In this document: one piece after another, positions 34,801-40,446 of the stretch
Numbering within the stretch: position 1 is the first letter of the stretch
Layout: each line of letters starts with the position of its first letter
Assembly: GCF_963576615.1 (NCBI RefSeq)
Contig: NC_088710.1
Coordinates: 75,215,019-75,279,018, forward strand
Direction of reading: 5' to 3'
DNA: 64,000 nt
From: Watersipora subatra
Taxonomy: Eukaryota > Bryozoa > Gymnolaemata > Cheilostomatida > Watersiporidae
Notes under the pieces: model-generated
What the model was told of the DNA's origin: nothing
Databases searched by the model: none
What the model saw: only the letters and a program-made list of their open reading frames with translations
Program-made: the position numbers and the translations under genes

Positions 34801-34988
34801 GCTTCTTCTGCTGATTCTATTTCCTCCTTATCTCTCTCGGCAGAGTTAGTCTTGTGCGCAAGTTTGTTTGTCTTGCTTTCCTCCTCTTCTTTGTCTGTAG
34901 CGACGAAAATGGTTGTTGGAGTTAGAGCTACATTTAACAAACACTTTTCGGCAAAGAAACAAAACCAGTTTTCTTTTTCTTGTTCCAT
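1639..34988 (-). CDS. ARHGEF28-like: RhoGEF of the AKAP13/ARHGEF28 (p190RhoGEF) family, N-terminal region, nine exons
   Basis: Exons in transcript order: 34894(or 34988)-34566, 28806-28671, 27835-27655, 22418-22291, 21847-21518, 19416-19159, 11960-11881, 9609-9507, 1818-1639. Each junction is GT..AG and all eight phases agree (0,1,2,1,1,1,0,1), giving an open frame of about 570 codons. The family call rests on exons 2-3. LDEQLTVEF..MEF..GWTLLG is followed by RESLMHFGCRFGLLNF, a PGGRQLL segment and PNQSGLLPSDIA, which matches the short ankyrin-like block near the N-terminus of AKAP13 and ARHGEF28. Family members are Rho guanine-nucleotide exchange factors acting at the cytoskeleton; their C1, DH and PH domains come later and would lie left of base 1. 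The exons after the ankyrin block are Ser-, Asp- and Pro-rich and look disordered. The start is uncertain: Met at 34988, or an upstream exon such as 43795-44536. Confidence 0.72.
1938..3224 (+). mobile_element. Non-autonomous Helitron-like element, copy 1
   Basis: The 3' end carries a GC hairpin (cccgg..ccggg, 197-212 of the 3-kb block) eight bases before CTAG at 3221-3224. A 5' TC stands at 1938-1939. The element sits between A (1937) and T (3225), as Helitron insertions do. No Rep/helicase ORF is present. It shares its inner sequence with copies at 3228-4386 and 14399-18056. The 5' limit is less certain than the 3' end. Confidence 0.7.
2528..2570 (+). other. Intron-like segment conserved inside Helitron-like copies
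   Basis: AAGGTAAGAACTC near 2521 and TTATCTTGCAG ending near 2568 look like a splice donor and acceptor about 45 bp apart. Counterparts occur in copy 2 (about 3765-3812) and copy 3 (about 15101-15163). No coding frame could be followed on either side. It may be a relic of a captured spliced transcript. Confidence 0.35.
3228..4386 (+). mobile_element. Non-autonomous Helitron-like element, copy 2
   Basis: It begins TATATACAAATCTCAAAG directly after copy 1 and ends with a degraded hairpin and CTAA at 4383-4386 (CTRR rule). Most of 3400-4386 aligns with copy 1, with many substitutions and small indels. The 43-bp minisatellite starts within about 10 bp of the 3' end. No transposase ORF is present. 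Confidence 0.65.
3315..3388 (-). other. tRNA-like (SINE-head-like) segment inside Helitron copy 2
   Basis: On the minus strand TGGTTAGTCAATTGG (3362-3376) resembles a pol III A box and GAGTTCAAATTC (3322-3333) resembles a B box, at about tRNA spacing. The stems are poor, so this is a tRNA-derived fragment and not a working tRNA. It has no counterpart seen in copies 1 and 3. Confidence 0.4.
4391..5110 (+). repeat. Minisatellite, 43-bp unit
   Basis: About 16 copies of a 43-bp unit (core CAGCTGCACAGGTATCTATA, starts at 4398, 4441, 4484...). Units alternate between TATTCATACATATA, TATTCATACATACA and TATTTATACATACA types. It decays at the right end. The same unit occurs in opposite orientation at 5983-6200. 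Confidence 0.93.
5166..5270. repeat. Short tandem repeat, 11-bp unit
   Basis: Repeats of TAGCTAACTAT/TAGCTAACAGT, about nine copies. Confidence 0.88.
5271..5982. other. Spacer with a foldback and a Helitron fragment
   Basis: Intronic sequence without coding evidence. It holds an inverted repeat at 5683-5723 and, at about 5728-5792, a stretch (ATCTGGGGTCAAGGCCAATT) closely matching 2072-2135 of Helitron-like copy 1. A (CA)n run is at 5860-5872. Confidence 0.55.
5683..5723. repeat. Hairpin-forming inverted repeat
   Basis: CTTGTCACTG (5683-5692) pairs with CAGTGACAAG (5714-5723). After one mismatch, 694-700 of the block pairs with 706-712, leaving a 5-base loop. Its arms resemble the 22-bp repeat unit at 6229-6427. 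Confidence 0.85.
5983..6200 (-). repeat. Inverted copy of the 43-bp minisatellite
   Basis: About five units of TATGTTTGAATATCTATAGA type, the reverse complement of the unit at 4391-5110 with GCACAG changed to GTATAG. Together the two arrays form a large inverted repeat around an 870-bp spacer. Confidence 0.88.
6229..6427. repeat. Minisatellite, 22-bp unit
   Basis: About nine copies of GTGATGAGACAGTGACAAGG plus TT. The array is bounded on the right by a hairpin (6423-6455). Short ORFs across it are spurious. Confidence 0.93.
6423..6455. repeat. Perfect hairpin at array edge
   Basis: 14-bp arms 6423-6436 and 6442-6455 with loop GGAGA. It begins inside the last unit of the 22-bp array. Confidence 0.9.
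6456..7514. other. Non-coding interval with a small 15-bp repeat
   Basis: Intron of the RhoGEF-like gene. About five degenerate copies of GCTCTACGGCGACT occupy 6915-6990. Nothing else is supported. Confidence 0.5.
7515..7690. repeat. Minisatellite, 16-bp unit
   Basis: About eleven copies of GATACACGACGTACAT, with alternate units reading GATACAGAACGTACAT. Confidence 0.92.
7787..8483. mobile_element. Long-TIR MITE, copy A (697 bp)
   Basis: The ends are inverted repeats starting AAGGTTGACTTGCAACAAAA and flanked by TA on both sides (785-786; 8484-8485), as for Tc1/mariner-type insertions. Similarity between the two ends extends about 170 bp inwards with mismatches. The 60-codon ORF inside (7953-8135) shows no transposase motif. 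Copy B lies at 36236-37113. Confidence 0.85.
8484..9082. other. Non-coding interval, no feature seen
   Basis: Intronic, A+T-rich, with no repeat or exon supported. Confidence 0.4.
9083..9485. repeat. Minisatellite, 17-bp unit
   Basis: About 24 copies of CAGTTGACAGTGACAAA with GTTGAC (left) and GCTGAC/GCTGACCGTGATAGA (right) subtypes. It lies about 20 bp downstream of the splice donor at 9506 on the minus strand. The 209- and 159-codon minus ORFs are repeat artefacts, except that the first also reads through exon 9507-9609. Confidence 0.93.
9507..9609 (-). CDS. ARHGEF28-like: RhoGEF-like gene, exon 8 in window
   Basis: Acceptor CAAACCTCACTTGCAG|GAC and donor AGAG|GTAAGT, both strong. Phase 0 in, phase 1 out, 103 nt. 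It encodes DLKRFSTSCPSLEISALYDA, then PASAPMAIQPRQNR, a low-complexity linker with a basic-Ser motif (KRFSTS). It joins exon 1818-1639 through a split Gly codon. Confidence 0.7.
9866..10580. repeat. Minisatellite, 55-bp unit carrying a splice-donor-like motif
   Basis: Thirteen copies of a 55-bp unit (GAGCAAACCATGCCAGTGGT at 9898, 9953...). On the minus strand, the sense strand of the host gene, every unit contains TTGAAAGGTAAGCC or TTAAAAGGTAAGCC, a good 5' splice-site match. It lies in the intron between exons 11960-11881 and 9609-9507. Confidence 0.93.
10826..11852. repeat. Minisatellite, 18-bp unit with higher-order structure
   Basis: About 57 copies of CTATATACCTCACTGTAG, with variants ACCTCACCATAG, ACCTTACCATAG and a longer CTACATGTATATACCT. 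Blocks of about 180 bp recur in the left half (10950, 11130, 11310). The unit is 18 bp and stop-free in several frames, which makes the 318-, 178-, 155- and 143-codon ORFs. Confidence 0.93.
11881..11960 (-). CDS. ARHGEF28-like: RhoGEF-like gene, exon 7 in window
   Basis: Acceptor GATTACCTTGCAG|CGG and donor GATG|GTAAGC. Phase 1 in, phase 0 out, 80 nt. It encodes ESVKMTQGNREEVEAMTHDE, then KDNGRM, a charged linker. The donor is 28 bp from the 18-bp array. Confidence 0.66.
11961..12297. other. Intronic interval, no feature seen
   Basis: Sequence between an exon and the 33-bp array. No exon or repeat is supported. Confidence 0.4.
12298..12532. repeat. Minisatellite, 33-bp unit
   Basis: Seven copies of a 33-bp unit (CACGTAATGTACCTGGTATC...). 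The 33-bp length keeps one minus frame open, so the 66-codon ORF is spurious. Confidence 0.92.
12533..13465. other. Intronic interval with short microsatellites
   Basis: A+T-rich. A (TA)n run lies at 13211-13229 and a TGTACTTTA repeat at 13370-13402. The 117-codon plus ORF at 12561 has no family signature and lies inside the intron of the minus-strand gene; not called. Confidence 0.4.
13466..14391. repeat. Minisatellite, 20-bp unit with two alleles
   Basis: About 46 nearly identical copies of AGTCCCAGTATCCTACACAA. The only common difference is A or C at one position (ACACAAAGT versus ACACACAGT). The first nine are all A; later copies mix in a patterned way. The 334-codon ORF is spurious. The array ends 8 bp before the Helitron-like 5' terminus at 14399. 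Confidence 0.95.
15488..17817. mobile_element. TIR element (2.3 kb) nested in Helitron copy 3
   Basis: Terminal inverted repeats of about 20 bp, AAGATRKGGTTGCGTCAAA, flanked by TA on both sides (15486-15487; 17818-17819). No transposase ORF of useful length was found. The interior holds a possible two-exon mini-gene at 16181-16718 and an inverted repeat around 17220-17300 (ATGATATACAGCC / GGCTGTATATGTATATCAT). Confidence 0.75.
16181..16718 (+). CDS. Possible two-exon 41-residue mini-gene inside the TIR element
   Basis: Exon 16181-16208 encodes MASIDEYTK and ends AAAG|GTAATA. A second exon may start after CCGATTACAG at 16621 and run to TGA at 16716-16718. The joined frame reads GCLCGPTRRSSFVRVETAIN plus GKERLECVLHKP. 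The phase fits through a split Gly. An alternative acceptor near 16397 (TTCTCACTTGTAG) would give ESEENRLINANP and a stop. No family is recognised. It may be a gene fragment captured by the transposon, or chance. The A+T-rich gap between exons has intron-like composition. Confidence 0.3.
18057..18385. other. Intronic interval, no feature seen
   Basis: Sequence between the Helitron end and a 20-bp array. The 67-codon ORF here is not supported. Confidence 0.4.
18386..18945. repeat. Compound minisatellite, 20-bp units
   Basis: Two related 20-bp units, CACACAGTCTCATAATAATC and AATACAAACTTTCTCACAAT, in blocks. A segment of about 140 bp (CACACTATTTCACAATAATC and following) is duplicated at 18490 and 18750. 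Confidence 0.92.
19159..19416 (-). CDS. ARHGEF28-like: RhoGEF-like gene, exon 6 in window
   Basis: Acceptor ATGCATTCTTTTAG|TTG and donor CTGT|GTAAGA. Phase 1 in and out, 258 nt. It encodes EPYSDTSSGTDYDSDEPPVL, then PPRTWKRSGAGASVPSLPLS and further Ser/Pro/Leu-rich sequence to MSVAMALL. PPVLPPRTWKR looks like a Pro-rich, SH3- or WW-type ligand. The preceding acidic SDTSSGTDYDSDE block could be phosphorylated. These roles are inference from composition. Confidence 0.7.
19417..21517. other. Intron, no internal feature seen
   Basis: 2.1-kb intron between exons 6 and 5. ORFs of 60-107 codons occur on both strands; none has paired splice sites, motifs or coding bias that I can defend. Confidence 0.5.
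21518..21847 (-). CDS. ARHGEF28-like: RhoGEF-like gene, exon 5 in window
   Basis: Acceptor TTTTCTTCTGCTTCAG|ATG and donor CTAA|GTGAGT. Phase 1 in and out, 330 nt. It encodes ADIDMLHQLIEEIKTDCHAL and then a long acidic, Asp/Ser/Val-rich segment (VDMNLDKMDNVFSGVSGEDG). The first 20 residues could form an amphipathic helix; the rest looks disordered. The split Asp codon joins it exactly to exon 22418-22291. Confidence 0.72.
22007..22076. repeat. Two adjacent palindromes in an intron
   Basis: A perfect 28-bp palindrome spans 22011-22038 and extends imperfectly to 22007-22042. Immediately after it is a 14-bp-arm inverted repeat (22047-22060 / 22063-22076) with a 2-bp spacer. Confidence 0.9.
22291..22418 (-). 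CDS. ARHGEF28-like: RhoGEF-like gene, exon 4 in window
   Basis: Acceptor TTTTCTCTTATCAG|TGC and donor CTCG|GTAAGA. Phase 2 in, phase 1 out, 128 nt. It encodes ASNPCKGLIPSDGESLSATP, then DSAKASADSSSVEMACSHSG, GL. Ser/Ala-rich, no domain seen. Found by requiring a phase-2 acceptor after the ankyrin-block exon, and it fits at both ends. Confidence 0.66.
22419..25327. other. Intron, no internal feature seen
   Basis: 2.9 kb of A+T-rich, non-repetitive sequence between exon 4 and the 14-bp array. Small ORFs here lack support. Confidence 0.5.
25328..27260. repeat. 14-bp minisatellite with 434-bp higher-order repeat
   Basis: About 138 copies of CTTTCTATCGCCAC and variants (CACCAC, ACTACC, AACGCC, ACTGCC). 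A marker block ending CACATTTCTTTCATCTCC recurs, and long stretches repeat with a 434-bp period (31 units), for example 26209 versus 26643. The pyrimidine-rich strand is the plus strand. ORFs of 95-228 codons are artefacts. Confidence 0.94.
27655..27835 (-). CDS. ARHGEF28-like: RhoGEF-like gene, exon 3: ankyrin-like block
   Basis: Acceptor TTTCTATTGAATCAG|ATG and donor CTAAG|GTATGT. Phase 1 in, phase 2 out, 181 nt. It encodes EGRESLMHFGCRFGLLNFCK, then HLLKLPGGRQLLDIPNQSGL and LPSDIASNGCHLDLAKLLLR. ESLMHFGCRFGLL, PGGRQLL and PNQSG.LPSDIA match the conserved ankyrin-type repeats of AKAP13/ARHGEF28. This is the best evidence for the family. Confidence 0.82.
27836..28252. other. Intron between exons 3 and 2
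   Basis: Includes three copies of CAACATCCCGT at about 28077-28113. Nothing else is supported. Confidence 0.5.
28253..28410. repeat. Tandem repeat, 36-bp unit
   Basis: About four copies, core TTTACAGTTATCTGTAGGTT, with AACACTTCAGACAGAG or AACAGTTTAGACAGAG linkers. On the minus strand (sense strand of the host gene) the unit lies in the intron downstream of the donor at 28670. Confidence 0.9.
28671..28806 (-). CDS. ARHGEF28-like: RhoGEF-like gene, exon 2
   Basis: Acceptor CATCTTCTGCAG|GAT and donor TTTAG|GTAAGA. Phase 0 in, phase 1 out, 136 nt. It encodes DLDLQRSEQFSPLHEDLSYL, then DEQLTVEFSNMEFEDGWTLL and GPFDL. LDEQLT..F.NMEF..GWTLLG corresponds to the helix and Trp-containing segment that precedes the ankyrin block in ARHGEF28. 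The plus-strand 82-codon ORF overlapping its edge (28426-28674) is rejected. Confidence 0.8.
28807..29948. other. Intron, no internal feature seen
   Basis: Non-repetitive sequence with a short (GA)n at 29179-29195. No exon is supported. Confidence 0.5.
29949..34558. repeat. 4.6-kb minisatellite, 22-bp unit
   Basis: About 210 copies of GAGTATAGAGTAGTGTYATA plus TT or TC. Variants (GAATATAGAG, TATAAAGTAG, TATAGATTAG, GTTAAGTATAG) recur in order at multiples of 22 bp, so larger blocks were duplicated. The GTTAAGTATAG and GAGTAAAGAG variants are confined to the right third. The array stops about 8 bp from the donor of exon 1 (34565). Confidence 0.95.
34566..34988 (-). CDS. ARHGEF28-like: RhoGEF-like gene, exon 1 (start or internal)
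   Basis: Donor CTTGAG|GTATGC at 34565, phase 0, joining exon 28806-28671 in frame. The frame is open from Met at 34988, with TAA seven codons upstream. A good acceptor (TTTTCGTCGCTACAG|AC) would start the exon at 34894 in phase 1. The encoded part is Glu/Lys-rich (DKEEEESKTNKLAHK), then LPFTIESLEDLEVEAINANA, and QLHKEIGELAEYLKRSIHHL. The last segment corresponds to the helix before the ankyrin block in family members. Whether it starts at Met 34988 or is spliced to 43795-44536 is open. Confidence 0.68.
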
Positions 34989-36235
34989 TATAAAAATATT
35001 ACGCTTTTATAGCGATTTTATTTGATAATTAATCATATTATAACAACTAACCCTACCTTTAGCATACGTTAAGTTTTGTCTCATGATGAATACATAGAAT
35101 GAGTGTACAGTAGTTTTACATCTCAAATGAGAAATTGAAGTACTGTGTTTCCCTGAAGAGAGGGCAAGGAATATATTAGCTACCGCCCAGAGACGAAGAG
35201 AATTGTAAAGGTTAAAGGAGGCTAGTGTTTGCTGTGCTGCGAGAGTCTAGTTGAGCCACTGCGTGCTCTCAGCGTACACTCATGTGCGCAGTTGATCGTG
35301 TTCTGTTGCAATAGACGATGAATATTACTTGGTTGTGAATAGAGTATAATAGCTTCTAAATGGCTAATCCTCAGATTTTCTCTTAGAATATCGAATTGTC
35401 ATTTTGACAGAATCCTATCAGCCTTCTTTAGGAGAGACCACTGAACACTAGCTCAATATGGCGCTGTCAACCGCTTTCAACTAGCTCAATATGGCGCTGT
35501 CAACCGCTGTCAACTAGCTCAATGTGGTGCTGTCAACCGCTGTCTCAATCACTTTGGTTCATTCCTATACTGTATGTAATCCTTCAGTACCGGCTGATTG
35601 CCTTTTTTCATTTAATTCAAAATGTAAAGGAGTTATAAATACTAGTGAATAAAAATAATTGAAATCTACTGAAAGACACTTTTACTAACGGGTCTTAATA
35701 AATATCTCTGACTCATCCAGTAAACGTAAAATTAGCTTGGAGTTGTAGCTACTTTATGAGAGGGATGAAAACTACCGTAATAGTAGTAAAATAATTCTTT
35801 AACAACAGTGCTAATATCTATAGGGTTGGTAAGATAAAAAATAACTGTAAAGGAGTCTTTTCCACACTTTTATGCAGCAGGCAATACATGTAAAAAGCGC
35901 TGGAGACATTTTCTCTCTGGCTGCTGCGAGAAAATGTCTCAAGAACAGCTCAAGCATTGCGTGACGTCAGCCTGAAAGATAAAGTAGTCCAAACAGCTTA
36001 GGAGAGAAATTAAAGCCTGAGAGGCCAAAATAAAGAGTTAAATATAATGTGAGAAATTGTACTGGTTAAAGAAAGATTTTCCCTTTTGTCCCCCTTTCTG
36101 ATATCTCCGAGAATCGAAAGCTTACAAGTTAACAAAAAGGGTTGTTGACTTTGGCATACATCGCAGCTCTGTGGTGGTAAGCGAAATAAAGGAAGGCCTA
36201 GACTCTGCTATAAAAATGTAGCTAAGAAGAATTTA
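34989..36235. other. Non-coding interval with 33-bp triplication and a hairpin
   Basis: Three copies of CTAGCTCAATATGGCGCTGT (33-bp unit) lie at about 35449-35547. An inverted repeat has arms 35903-35915 and 35928-35940. If exon 1 starts at Met 34988 the promoter would be here, but no clear core promoter is seen. Confidence 0.5.
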
Positions 36236-37113
36236 AAGGTTGACTTGCAACAAAATTCACATTACAGTTATTTGGTATCAAAAGATTCACCATGTCTTAC
36301 TCTGCTGTGTTGTAGGTCAAAAATATGAGGAAATGTGATTACAAGCTCTTAAAAGCTTAAAAACGAACAGTTAATTGCCGCCATCACGAGACTGCCGTAG
36401 TTTGGATTCTTTTTCCAAAACGGCTCAAATGGGATGTAGTTGTACAGGATGGTTTCTGTTTACACTTTCACGCAACCTCATTCGTCGAAATATTTTCACA
36501 AATATACTTCAAGCATTCAAAAAACCCTGTCTATTGTTCTTACGTGTTTATTTTATCGTCATTATAATGCTGTCACTTTCAGCACTGATATCTTATAACT
36601 TACCGTAAAAATTCGTTTAATATTTTAATCTTAGCTCGAAGGAGTACATATCATTGTCTGATGAACATGACGAGCCTGTTGGCCATCTGTGATAATCGAA
36701 AAATGCTGCAGAAATTATTGGCGAAGTATGGGTCACATGATCAGATTACAACTAGATGATTAGATCAAGCCAAAACAAAACTGTAAAGTAGCGAGCATCT
36801 ATATTTGATACGGGGTCTTCGGTAAAACTGTAAGTGTTTGTCATAAACTAGCGCTACGAGAAGTTTTATATTGAGCTTTTTATTGGTCTTTCAATTTATG
36901 TGAGAACATCACGTGACAAAACAATAACCAAATGTAATGACTATGTCAAAAAAATAAACTGATTCCAATCTATGGCAGCTTTTCGTTTTTGAGCTTTTAA
37001 GAGCTTGTAATCACATTTCCACATATTTTGCACCTACAACACAGCAGAGTAAGACATGGTGAATCTTTTGATACCAAATAACTGTAATGTGAATTTTGTT
37101 GCAAGTCAACCTT
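36236..37113. mobile_element. Long-TIR MITE, copy B (878 bp)
   Basis: Same ends as copy A (AAGGTTGACTTGCAACAAAA, inverted at the other end), flanked by TA (36234-36235; 37114-37115). It carries about 180 bp of extra sequence at about 36447-36634 that copy A lacks. No transposase is present. Confidence 0.86.
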
Positions 37114-37224
37114 TAAAATGGAGACAGATCAATATAAACTCATGACAGACGACTGCTTGTGATCGAGATGATTGGATATCTGCTATCACATGCAAGCCAC
37201 AACCATAGACAGTCTTAGTTACCT

Positions 37225-37383
37225 CGACTGATTGTGAGAGAGAAAGGGAAAGAAAGGGAGAAAGAGAGATAGAGAAATTGGGGAGGCAGAGAGGGAGAAA
37301 GAGAGAGAGAAGGAGAGAGGGAGAGGAAGAGATAGAGAGAGGGAGTGAAAGCGATAGAGAGAAAGAGATAGAGAGAAAGAGAT

Positions 37384-37453
<70 letters not shown>

Positions 37454-37553
37454 AGAGAGAGGGAGGGATAGAGAGAGATATAAAGATGTAGAGAGAGAGA
37501 GAGGCAGAGAGAGAGAGAAAGAGGTAGAGAGAGGGAGAGATAGAGAGAGATAT

Positions 37554-37631
<78 letters not shown>

Positions 37632-37645
37632 TAGAGAGAGGACAC
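37225..37645. repeat. GA/TC-rich microsatellite
   Basis: 420 bp of GA dinucleotide runs with AAAGAGA and GATAGAGA interruptions. The purine strand is plus. The 192-codon Ser/Leu ORF is spurious. Confidence 0.95.
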
Positions 37646-37765
37646 CTCAGTCATAAGCTGGCATGCAGAGACCCACTCATCCAAATCCTAAGCCAGAAAG
37701 TGTAATACAAGAACTTATAAAACAGGACATTTGCTATGGAACTTATTTTATTTATAACCTGATGA

Positions 37766-37975
37766 ATTAAGAACATTAATCTATCAATGTATTATGGACT
37801 AAGAACATTAATCTATCAATGTATTATGGACTAAGAACATTAATCTATCAATGTATTATGGACTAAGAACATTAATCTATCAATGTATTATGGACTAAGA
37901 ACATTAATCTATCAATGTATTATGGACTAAGAACATTAATCTATCAATGTATTATGGACTAAGAACATTAATCCT
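37766..37975. repeat. Minisatellite, 32-bp unit
   Basis: About 6.5 nearly identical copies of AAGAACATTAATCTATCAAT plus 12 bp. Confidence 0.95.
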
Positions 37976-38680
37976 TAATACATTTATTTTGGATAGCCTG
38001 TGCTACCACCTTTCTAGATACACTTCTAAAAATATCGATATCCTTGCCCTGCACGCAGTTAAAGACCCACTAGCATCTTGCAGCCTACTTTGTCTAAAAC
38101 TACCTTTAAACTAGGAATTTTAACTAAATTAGCAACTTGAGACAATCTTAGACCAGATTATTTGTGCAGTTGGTATAGCAAGTTCCTCCTTCAGTCTGTC
38201 ATAAGCTGGGCACTGGATGTAACAGTCAACCTAGTTCTTGAGAGTGCAACTCCCCCATTACCAGCACTTTAAGGAACTCTATGATTCTATCTATCAGTAT
38301 TTTAAGTAACTCTATGACTCTGTTTCGTTCCTTGGCTACTGACTAGTTTCTGTTTGGAGCAAATTGTTCAAGTCTCTTTTCTTGTTGATCCTTTTTTGTT
38401 TTTGTCTTACATAATTTACCTTTCAATTTTACTTTCTGTATCAAAAAACCTTAAACTTGCCACACTTTCTTACACAATCATTGATTTGAGGAATCTGTTA
38501 TTCAATGCAAATTTATTACTATAAAAAAATCATTAGTAATATTAAAAATGCTTTAATTTTTAACTGCTTCATTTTTTACTTACGCGATAATAATAATAAT
38601 AATAATATTATTATAATAATATTATTATAAATAATAATAAATATAATTATAATAAATTATAAATAATATAATAATATAAA
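37976..38680. other. Non-coding interval ending in an AAT microsatellite
   Basis: No coding evidence. An (AAT)n/(ATT)n tract at about 38587-38684 can fold back on itself. Confidence 0.5.
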
Positions 38681-38681
38681 T

Positions 38682-39368
38682 AATGTGCTACTGCATATGC
38701 CACTACACCATGTCACAATATCATTATAATGTGTTACTGTATATGCCACTACACCATGTCACAATATCATTATAATGTGCTACTGCATATGCCACTACAC
38801 CATGTCACAATATCATTATAATGTGCTACTGCATATGCCACTACACCATGTCACAATATCATTATAATGTGCTACTGTATATGCCACTACACCATGTCAC
38901 AATATCATTATAATGTGCTACTGCATATGCCACTACACCATGTCACAATATCATTATAATGTGCTACTGCATATGCCACTACACCATGTCACAATATCAT
39001 TATAATGTGCTACTGCATATGCCACTACACCATGTCACAATATCATTATAATGTGCTACTGCATATGCCACTACACCATGTCACAATATCATTATAATGT
39101 GCTACTGTATATGCCACTACACCATGTCACAATATCATTATAATGTGCTACTGCATATGTCACTACACCATGTCACAATATCATTATAATGTGCTACTGT
39201 ATATGCCACTACACCATGTCACAATATCATTATAATGTGCTACTGCATATGTCACTACACCATGTCATAATATCATTATAATGTGCTACTGTATATGCCA
39301 CTACACCATGTCACAATATCATTATAATGTGCTACTGCATATGCCACTACTCCATGTCATAATATCAT
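38682..39368. repeat. Minisatellite, 46-bp unit
   Basis: About 15 copies, core ACTGCATATGCCACTACACC, differing mainly at C/T in CTGCATATG versus CTGTATATG. High identity suggests recent expansion. Confidence 0.95.
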
Positions 39369-39969
39369 TTTGTTTAGTATAAACATGTAGAGACAGGATA
39401 GCTATACTTATACTAAAAAATATGTATCTACTGTATCCTTAGCCAGGTGTCAATGGCATGAATGTAATTTGTTAGAATTATGTCGTTTTGTGTGTTGCCA
39501 TGAAGCACCAATTCGATAAATATTTTGTGTTCCATGTACCTCTTGAGGCTGGGTTCAGCCTCAAAAGGTACATATGAAACTAAAGCCTAACTTTAGCCTT
39601 TGCAAAATTTAGTATTATATTTTTGTGGTGAACTGTGGTATCAGACACTGGGGGCAAGCCATTTACCAAAAAGACTGCGTAAAAATAGCCAACATATCAT
39701 GCATTCAAGCAAGGAATGATGGGAAATGACGAGCACATGAAACCTTTGAAGTTGGAATGCAAGAGATAGATTTAGGAACTGGATCAAGGATAATACATGC
39801 GCTGAGTGTTTACACTCCGCTGTTAATATAACAACGCAGAGCTAAAGTCAATTGATTTGCTGAGGATGACAAATACGCCCTTGCCAAAGCTGTCCGAGTA
39901 GTTGGTCACCTCATGGCTATTCACGTGCTTGCTATTGACTTGCTAAAAAATCTCTAATTATTGGTGATT
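39369..39969. other. Non-coding interval
   Basis: Contains an inverted repeat near 39538-39572 (TGTACCTCTTGAGGCTG / CAGCCTCAAAAGGTACAT) but no exon. Confidence 0.5.
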
Positions 39970-40446
39970 ATTTTGCCAGTTAGTTACTCGCTAGTTAGTC
40001 ACCCGCCAGTTAGTCATCTGCTAGTTAGTCACCTACTAGTTAGTCATCCGCTAGTTAGTCACCCGCTAATTAGTCACCCGCCAGTTAGTCCCCGACCAGT
40101 TAGTCACCTGTTAATTAGTCACCTGCTAGTTAGTTACCGCTAGTTAGTCACCTGCTAATTAGTCACCTGCTAGTTAGTCACCTGCTAGTTAGTCACTTGC
40201 TAGTTAGTTACCCGCTAGTTAGTCACCCGCTAATTAGTCACCTACTAGTTAGTCACCTGCTAGTTAGTCACCTGCTAGTTAGTTACCCGCTAGTTAGCCA
40301 TCCGCTAGTTTGTCACCTGCTAGTTAGTCACCTACTAGTTAGTCACCCGCTAGTTAGCCACCCGCTAGTTAGTCACCTACTAGATAGTCACCTACTAGTT
40401 AGTCACCTGCCAGTTAGTCACCTGCAAGTTAGTCACCTGCTAGTTA
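39970..40446. repeat. Minisatellite, 15-bp unit
   Basis: About 31 copies of GCTAGTTAGTCACCT, with CCAGTTAGT and CTAATTAGT variants. Its length is divisible by three, so the 60- and 91-codon ORFs are artefacts. Confidence 0.94.

Noticed and set aside
37106-37684. 192-codon Ser/Leu-rich ORF
   Set aside because: GA/TC microsatellite translated.
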